10,864 nt of DNA from contig JANWIU010000070.1 of NCBI GenBank assembly GCA_025449725.1, forward strand, positions 1 to 10,864, in the 5' to 3' direction. Each line of letters opens with the position of its first letter. Within the stretch, counting starts at the first letter, position 1. The notes beneath the pieces are model-generated. The model was not told the DNA's origin and ran no database searches. It worked only from the letters and a program-made list of their open reading frames with translations. The stretch comes from Pseudobdellovibrio sp. (GTDB lineage Bacteria > Bdellovibrionota > Bdellovibrionia > Bdellovibrionales > Bdellovibrionaceae). Positions 6,819 to 10,864 of the stretch are shown here, one piece after another. The translations under genes and the position numbers were made by a program.

Positions 6819-7430
6819 GTGACCAACGAAAACGACCTTAAAAAATTCTTTATTTTTCCCCTGACGAATATCAATTTGTTTCCGAATACGACTAAGCCTT
6901 TGCATGTTTTTGAGCCTCGCTATATTGAGATGATAAACCAGTCGATTGAAAAGGGCATACCGATAGCGCTGTGCTTTGTTCCTGAAGGAACCAGTGAGAT
7001 CCGCCCGATTGCCGGCTATGCTATTCCACAAATTATTGAACGGCGGCTGGATCAGACGCTACTGGTTTTTATGGCCGGACAGGGAAAAGTAAAATTGGAC
7101 CTAAAAACCATTCAAACTCTTGATTTGGTTTCGAGTATGCATGGCACCGTCGTTAACGAAGATTTTGACCTGGAACAAACTTTGAAATCCAAATATATGG
7201 CGTTAAGCGAAGTGCTGGTCCGGTGGATTACCCGGCACATTTCCGATCCTGCGCAAAGAGAAGTTTTTATTAATAATTTAACGGGCCCGAAAGAAGTGAT
7301 CGGAGCCTTTTCGGCTTATCTTATTTACGATTATGATCTTCAGTACGAAGCGATGGAGCTTACATCGCTTCGCGAACAGATTCAGTTTTTACACCGGCTG
7401 CTGGAGTCGGGGAAGCTGACAAATCTTTAA
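6819..7430 (+). CDS. LON peptidase N-terminal (substrate-binding) domain protein, stand-alone
   Basis: From the GTG at 6819 the protein has 203 residues. It begins with the LON-domain opening FFIFPLTNINLFPNTTKPLHVFEPRY (residues about 9-34), continues through GIPIALCFVP near 48-57 and the beta segment RLDQTLLVFMAGQGKVKL near 78-95, and ends in a helical region with REQIQFLHRLLESGKL. There is no AAA+ module and no Ser-Lys protease domain, so it is not Lon protease but one of the small proteins consisting of the substrate-binding domain only, presumably cytosolic and of unknown function. GTG is supported by GGAG at 6808-6811. An in-frame extension to 6723 is possible but overlaps the DCC gene and precedes the domain. 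Its stop overlaps the convergent binding-protein stop within a shared TTAA. Confidence 0.87.
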   Translation: MTNENDLKKFFIFPLTNINLFPNTTKPLHVFEPRYIEMINQSIEKGIPIALCFVPEGTSEIRPIAGYAIPQIIERRLDQTLLVFMAGQGKVKLDLKTIQTLDLVSSMHGTVVNEDFDLEQTLKSKYMALSEVLVRWITRHISDPAQREVFINNLTGPKEVIGAFSAYLIYDYDLQYEAMELTSLREQIQFLHRLLESGKLTNL

Positions 7431-8368
7431 GGCGTGTAATACATTTCTTTTGCAGGAACTAATTTTTTTGTAAGGCCTAAATCATTTAGCTGAGTGTTAA
7501 GTTCGGCCCATCGGGCTTCTGTCATTACACCAAGCCCATTTTTTTTAGCGTCGCCGCCTTCAATCAACTTCGCTTCAACTTTTTGCATCTCTTTCATGCC
7601 TTCTACAGTCATAGATGGATTCAGTTTAGCAATCAGTTCATGTGTGGCCTTCGGATCTTTTATGTAGGCCTTCCAGCCTTCACGCACAGAATTCACCATG
7701 GCTTTTACCAGCTCAGGATTTTTTTTAATGGTTGCGCCATTTGTAGCTAGTACAACAGTGTAAGGATTAAATCCTGAATCCGCGACGAGAAACGTTTTTG
7801 TCTTTACACCGTTTTTTGCAGCCAACAGTGGCTCTGACGAAATAAATCCTTGTTGCGCATAGTTTTTGTCAGCTAAAAAATTTGTGATGCCGCCAGCGTA
7901 AGGAACTAATTTAACTTTTCCTGGCCCGTATTTTTTTTCAAGATAAGCAATGTAGGGTAAACCTTTAACAACAGCTAAAGATAAATTCGAACCAAATAGA
8001 CCTTTAATATCTTTAATGCCGGATTCTTCTCTGACCATTAAGGCGTAAGGGGCTGTTTGAAACACGGTAAATAATGCAACGACATCTGCTCCGTTGGCAC
8101 GTGCCAAAGTAATTTCATCGCCACTTACGATACCGAAATCCACCTGACCGGCGGCAACCATTTGCACAGTGGGAGTGCCGGCTCCGCCCTGCAGGATTTC
8201 AGCTTCAATTTTATTTTTTTCGTAAATCTTATTAATTTGAGCCGTGTAGAACCCTGCGAATTCGGGCTCGGCCTTCCAGTTTAAAGCTAATTTTACTTTT
8301 GTGTTTTCTGCAGCCGCATAAGAGGTTGAAAGTAGTAATGCCAGTGAAAGCGATTTCCAGTTAATCAT
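7427..8368 (-). CDS. ABC importer periplasmic binding protein, NMT1/THI5-like
   Basis: This 313-residue secreted protein carries a Sec signal peptide (basic start, hydrophobic about 6-17, likely cleavage after SYAAA near residue 20). There is no lipobox, so it is free in the periplasm. The mature protein opens VKLALNWKAEPEFAGFYTAQ at residues 25-44, and GGAGTPTVQMVAAGQVDFGI at 61-80 is typical of the NMT1/THI5 family (COG0715), whose members bind pyrimidine precursors of thiamine (ThiY), sulfonates (SsuA) or related compounds. The LNW opening favours the ThiY-like side over SsuA, but the ligand is not settled, and no thiamine or riboflavin gene is in view. The ATG overlaps the permease stop by 8 bases (ATGATTAA), and an AAGG site on the minus strand lies 5 bases before it. 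It is the last gene of the ATPase-permease-binding protein operon. Confidence 0.9.
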   Translation of the reverse strand: MINWKSLSLALLLSTSYAAAENTKVKLALNWKAEPEFAGFYTAQINKIYEKNKIEAEILQGGAGTPTVQMVAAGQVDFGIVSGDEITLARANGADVVALFTVFQTAPYALMVREESGIKDIKGLFGSNLSLAVVKGLPYIAYLEKKYGPGKVKLVPYAGGITNFLADKNYAQQGFISSEPLLAAKNGVKTKTFLVADSGFNPYTVVLATNGATIKKNPELVKAMVNSVREGWKAYIKDPKATHELIAKLNPSMTVEGMKEMQKVEAKLIEGGDAKKNGLGVMTEARWAELNTQLNDLGLTKKLVPAKEMYYTP

Positions 8369-9119
8369 GAGAGCCTTTCCATTTTTTCAAAATTGAATTT
8401 GATATTAAATTTAACAAAAATAAAAGTAATAAACCAGAAAAAGAAGCCAGCAGTACGGCGGCAAAAACTTTGTCTAGCCTTTGTTGCGTTCGGGATGCGT
8501 CGATGACTCCGCCCAGACCTCCGCCAGCAATAAACTCTCCGATGACGGCCCCGATCATGGCAAGCCCAGTCGATATTTTAAGCCCTGTCAGTATTTGCGG
8601 TACGGCTTGCGGCAATCGAAGTTTAAATAAGACGTTTAAGCGGGTAGCGCCGTAAAGTTTGAATAAATCCAGTAACGCGGGGTCCGTTGCCCTTAGTCCT
8701 GCAAACGTATTCGCAATCACGGGAAATATTGAAACAATGAATGACGATATAACAACGGTACGAAACCCGAAACCGAACCAAATCACTAACAGAGGCGCGA
8801 TAGAAACAATCGGCACCGTCTGAAAAAAAGTGGCGTAAGGGTAAAGTGAGCGTTCAATCAGTCTTGAAGTAGAAAATAAGATCGCCACCAACACGCCGGT
8901 AATTCCGGCTAAAACCAGCCCCAGTAAAGCAGCGCTGACCGTTTCCTTGGTGGAACTGTAATATTCAGAAGAATCATTCATGAAACTTGCTAAAATATCG
9001 GATGGGGGCGGCAGAATATACGGCGCCACCACTCCGTATTTGGAAAGCATCTCAGCAACAACACTGATAAGGAGGAGTGGAATAAAGGGCAGCAGAATTT
9101 TTGAGAGAGAATTCTTCAT
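8361..9119 (-). CDS. ABC importer permease, SsuC/ThiX/TauC type
   Basis: This 252-residue inner-membrane protein has about six hydrophobic segments (about 8-25, 62-84, 100-115, 120-142, 180-200 and 218-242) of the binding-protein-dependent permease family. The cytoplasmic EAA-like loop that docks on the ATPase lies at residues about 150-175 (LFKLYGATR then LRLPQAVP). The N-terminal APYILPPPSDI is characteristic of the SsuC/TauC/ThiX branch, matching an NMT1-type binding protein. Its start overlaps the ATPase stop by ATGA, with GAGGG 6 bases upstream of the ATG; its end overlaps the binding-protein start. The tight order implies one polycistronic message with coupled translation and a two-fold complex with the neighbouring ATPase. 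The substrate is unknown, as for the binding protein. Confidence 0.92.
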   Translation of the reverse strand: MKNSLSKILLPFIPLLLISVVAEMLSKYGVVAPYILPPPSDILASFMNDSSEYYSSTKETVSAALLGLVLAGITGVLVAILFSTSRLIERSLYPYATFFQTVPIVSIAPLLVIWFGFGFRTVVISSFIVSIFPVIANTFAGLRATDPALLDLFKLYGATRLNVLFKLRLPQAVPQILTGLKISTGLAMIGAVIGEFIAGGGLGGVIDASRTQQRLDKVFAAVLLASFSGLLLLFLLNLISNSILKKWKGSHD

Positions 9120-9922
9120 CCTGAGCCCTCGCTACCTGAGCTGCCGATAAGTTCATAGATTTTTTTAAGTTCGTTATTAAAGACAGGATCGGTTCGCAAT
9201 TGCGTTTTGCGTCTCTCTGGCAAATTAATTTTTATGTCATGTTTAATGACAGACGGTTTTTCAGACAGGATAAGAATGCGGTTTCCTAAAAAGCAGGCCT
9301 CTTGAACGGAATGCGTAACGAAGACCACAGTTATTCGTTTTTCGCACCAAAGGTTACGAAGGTCTTCTGATAGCTTGAAGCGGGTTTGCTCATCAAGAGC
9401 GGCAAAAGGCTCATCCAGTAAAAGGAGGCTGGGTTCAGCTACCAAAGCACGGGCAAGCGAGGCTCTCATCTTCATCCCACCGGAAAGTTCTGAAGGCTTT
9501 AAGTGTGATACCCCGGAGAGCTGAACCTGATCAAGCGCTGCTTCTGCACGTTTTGAGATTTCATTTTGTGGAAGCCCGATTAATTCGAGCGGTAAGCCCA
9601 CATTTTCAATTAAGTTTCGCCACGGCATTAAGTGGGGCTCTTGAAAAACAAAACCGCGGTCGTTTGCTGAATTTAAATTGATCTTAAGGTTACCTTGCGT
9701 TGGTTCTTCAAGCCCTGCGATAAGGCGAAGCAGGGTGGACTTTCCGGCACCGGAGCGGCCCAAAAGCACAACGAAATCTCCGCTTTCTGCGGTAAAGTTA
9801 AGATCTCTCAAAACTTTTCCGGTACTTTGAAAATCTTTATGCACATTTTGAAATAAGATTTTTTCAGGACCGATAGTCATTTTTGCAAAAATTCCTTTGT
9901 CGATATTCTTAAACTTAACCAT
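9116..9922 (-). CDS. ABC importer ATPase, SsuB/TauB/ThiZ type
   Basis: This 268-residue cytosolic nucleotide-binding subunit has all catalytic motifs intact: Walker A GRSGAGKST at 55-63, Q-loop Q94 in VFQEPHLMPW, signature LSGGM at 146-150, Walker B LLLLDEP at 166-172 with catalytic E171, D-loop ALDE near 175-178, and switch H204 in VTHS. The close LMPWRNLIENV motif and overall length match the nitrate/sulfonate/taurine-type subfamily that pairs with NMT1-type binding proteins. Two starts are possible: ATG at 9922, and ATG at 9880 (residue 15), which sits nearer the family's usual beginning and has AAGGA upstream but at 12 bases. Neither has a well-spaced ribosome site; 9922 is given as the longest. 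It is the first gene of the importer operon, divergent from the corA-family gene by 45 bases. Confidence 0.92.
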   Translation of the reverse strand: MVKFKNIDKGIFAKMTIGPEKILFQNVHKDFQSTGKVLRDLNFTAESGDFVVLLGRSGAGKSTLLRLIAGLEEPTQGNLKINLNSANDRGFVFQEPHLMPWRNLIENVGLPLELIGLPQNEISKRAEAALDQVQLSGVSHLKPSELSGGMKMRASLARALVAEPSLLLLDEPFAALDEQTRFKLSEDLRNLWCEKRITVVFVTHSVQEACFLGNRILILSEKPSVIKHDIKINLPERRKTQLRTDPVFNNELKKIYELIGSSGSEGSG

Positions 9923-9925
9923 AAT
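9897..9925 (+). promoter_or_regulatory. Predicted sigma70-type promoter of the CorA-family gene
   Basis: TTGTCG at 9897-9902 (4 of 6 to TTGACA) and CATAAT at 9920-9925 (5 of 6 to TATAAT) are separated by 17 bases, placing a start site near 9932 and a leader of about 36 bases. The -10 box covers the ATG (9920-9922 on the minus strand) of the ATPase gene. This was matched by eye and is not proven. Confidence 0.45.
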
Positions 9926-9957
9926 TGGTAAAGGCTGTGAAGGTTTAATTCAGCTAC

Positions 9958-9961
9958 AGGA
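9958..9961 (+). promoter_or_regulatory. Ribosome binding site of the CorA-family gene
   Basis: AGGA is 6 bases before the ATG at 9968, a standard spacing, which supports that start. Confidence 0.65.
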
Positions 9962-9967
9962 TTCTTT

Positions 9968-10807
9968 ATGCCACAATGGATTGAAATTAAGAGTAATGAC
10001 CCGGAGTTGCCTCGACTTGCCAAAGAATATGGTGTGAATTCGTTTGCCATAGAAGATTGTCTTAACCGTGATCAAAGACCCAAGCTGGATGATTACCAGA
10101 CACACCAGTTGCTGGTGTGGTTCATGTACACAAAAAATAAAGTCTACGAAGTTCAATTCCTTGTGTTTCCGGATAAAGTTATAATGGTGCCTTTTGAAAA
10201 CCCACCTGAAGCGACAACCTGGAAGGAATATCTGAAAATTCCTTCAGACCAAAGAGATATTTGGCAATTAATTTATTTTGTGCTCGACAAAATGACCGAT
10301 ATCACCTGGCAGGAAGTTCGCATGCTTTTGTCAAAGGTCGACGATATTGAACAGCAGATATTTAAAAAAGATGTCGATCCGAACGAATTGATTAAACTGA
10401 AAAAAAGACTGCATCGATTTGATTTTTCTTTCGGCCATCTTTCCTCTGTTATTGAGCAGCTTCAGGATCTTATTCAACCCACGAATGAATTAAAATGGAA
10501 GTTTCGGGATCTGCACGATCATTGTGACCGCATCTATGAGAGTGTTGCGCTTTACCGATCTCATATTGCCAGCGCGATTGAACTGCTGTGGGGTCTGGAA
10601 TCTAACCGTACCAACAGGCAAATAAAAAAACTGACTTTAGTAGCCAGTATTGCAGTGCCATTAACCTTTTGGTCTTCATTTTGGGGAATGAATTTTCACG
10701 CCATTCCATTTGAAAAGCCGGAACTCTTTATGTTCGCAATAGCCATTATGGTGTTGTCGGTAGCTTTAACAAGCTGGCTACTGATCAGAAAAGGCTACTG
10801 GGATTAA
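9968..10807 (+). CDS. CorA-family divalent cation (magnesium) channel
   Basis: This 279-residue inner-membrane protein matches the CorA family, pentameric channels for Mg2+ (sometimes Co2+, Ni2+ or Zn2+ in relatives). The cytosolic N-terminal domain runs to about residue 215 and includes a long helix with charged heptads (about 105-215, the stalk). Two membrane segments follow at about 222-240 and 254-273. The signature GMN is at 240-242 in FWGMNF, with Trp in place of the common Tyr. The TM1 lead-in NRQIKKLTLVASIAVPLTF is typical. It ends in a short basic tail (RKGYWD) as expected for N- and C-termini in the cytosol. It is somewhat shorter than E. coli CorA (316). Its start has an AGGA site and a predicted promoter inside the 5' end of the divergent ATPase gene. 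Metal preference cannot be read here. Confidence 0.93.
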   Translation: MPQWIEIKSNDPELPRLAKEYGVNSFAIEDCLNRDQRPKLDDYQTHQLLVWFMYTKNKVYEVQFLVFPDKVIMVPFENPPEATTWKEYLKIPSDQRDIWQLIYFVLDKMTDITWQEVRMLLSKVDDIEQQIFKKDVDPNELIKLKKRLHRFDFSFGHLSSVIEQLQDLIQPTNELKWKFRDLHDHCDRIYESVALYRSHIASAIELLWGLESNRTNRQIKKLTLVASIAVPLTFWSSFWGMNFHAIPFEKPELFMFAIAIMVLSVALTSWLLIRKGYWD

Positions 10808-10864
10808 TCACCAGCCGGCATTTACATCGGGCTCACTGGCAGGAATAGTGAAGCAGCTTCTGGC
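10808..10864 (-). CDS. Possible C-terminus of a convergent gene (start outside window)
   Basis: Read on the minus strand, 18 codons run open from the right edge to a TGA at 10808-10810, directly abutting the CorA-family stop. The residues end in SEPDVNAGW. Such tight convergent stops match the two other convergent pairs here, but 18 open codons occur often by chance, and the product is unrecognisable. The other two minus frames close within 14 codons. Confidence 0.3.
   Translation of the reverse strand, partial: ARSCFTIPASEPDVNAGW

Noticed and set aside
6782..6874. N-terminal extension of the DCC gene to 6874
   Set aside because: The family motif begins right after the ATG at 6781; the extra 31 residues read through the opposite-strand LON gene.
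9923..9967. A TPP or FMN riboswitch controlling the NMT1-type importer
   Set aside because: Only 45 bases separate the divergent starts (87 if the ATPase starts at 9880), too short for those aptamers, and none of their conserved core sequences is seen.
1..10864. CRISPR arrays, insertion sequences, attachment sites, tRNA or other RNA genes
   Set aside because: No direct-repeat array, transposase-like frame, terminal inverted repeat or cloverleaf sequence was found by eye; coding density leaves no gap above 70 bases.

Overview
The window is a compact, moderately AT-rich bacterial segment (GC roughly in the low 40s percent by eye, not computed). It holds twelve confidently called genes, one of them cut by the left edge, plus a possible fragment at the right edge. 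There is no mobile element, RNA gene or CRISPR array, and the longest non-coding gap is 70 bases. The gene complement is Gram-negative: a soluble periplasmic binding protein with an ordinary signal peptide, QueC, RecJ, and a CorA-type channel. Together with the recJ-queC-DUF366 order and the unusual Cys-repeat envelope protein, it suggests a Bdellovibrio/Pseudobdellovibrio-like member of the Bdellovibrionota. That assignment is inference; no ribosomal or other marker gene is present.

Layout. (1) 1-2000, plus strand: the 3' end of recJ, then queC starting inside the recJ stop (ATGA), then a DUF366 gene 9 bases later. This looks like one transcription unit linking a repair exonuclease, a 7-deazaguanine enzyme and an uncharacterised family. 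(2) 2071-3159, plus strand: a membrane-anchored, cysteine-rich protein with five tandem six-cysteine modules, the least explained gene here. (3) 5934 down to 3184, minus strand: three membrane-protein genes, DUF1275 (YoaK-like), a Na/Pi-cotransporter-family protein with a PhoU-like tail, and DUF486. They overlap by 8 bases or lie 2 bases apart. (4) 5960-6382, plus strand: a Nudix hydrolase, divergent from the DUF1275 gene and convergent with a DCC-family (DUF393) thiol-disulfide protein at 6392-6781. (5) 6819-7430, plus strand: a stand-alone LON substrate-binding-domain protein, divergent from the DCC gene. (6) 9922 down to 7427, minus strand: a three-gene ABC importer in the order ATPase, permease, NMT1/THI5-like binding protein, with overlapping junctions. 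(7) 9968-10807, plus strand: a CorA-family divalent-cation channel divergent from the importer.

How they fit together: the window is mostly housekeeping and transport. The transporters cover phosphate (Na/Pi family), magnesium or another divalent cation (CorA), and an organic, possibly pyrimidine-like, solute (NMT1/THI5-type ABC). Genes are packed so tightly that start and stop codons overlap at several junctions, and translational coupling is likely. The points most worth following are the Cys-repeat protein and the QueC variant coupled to DUF366. I see no complete new defence or mobile system.
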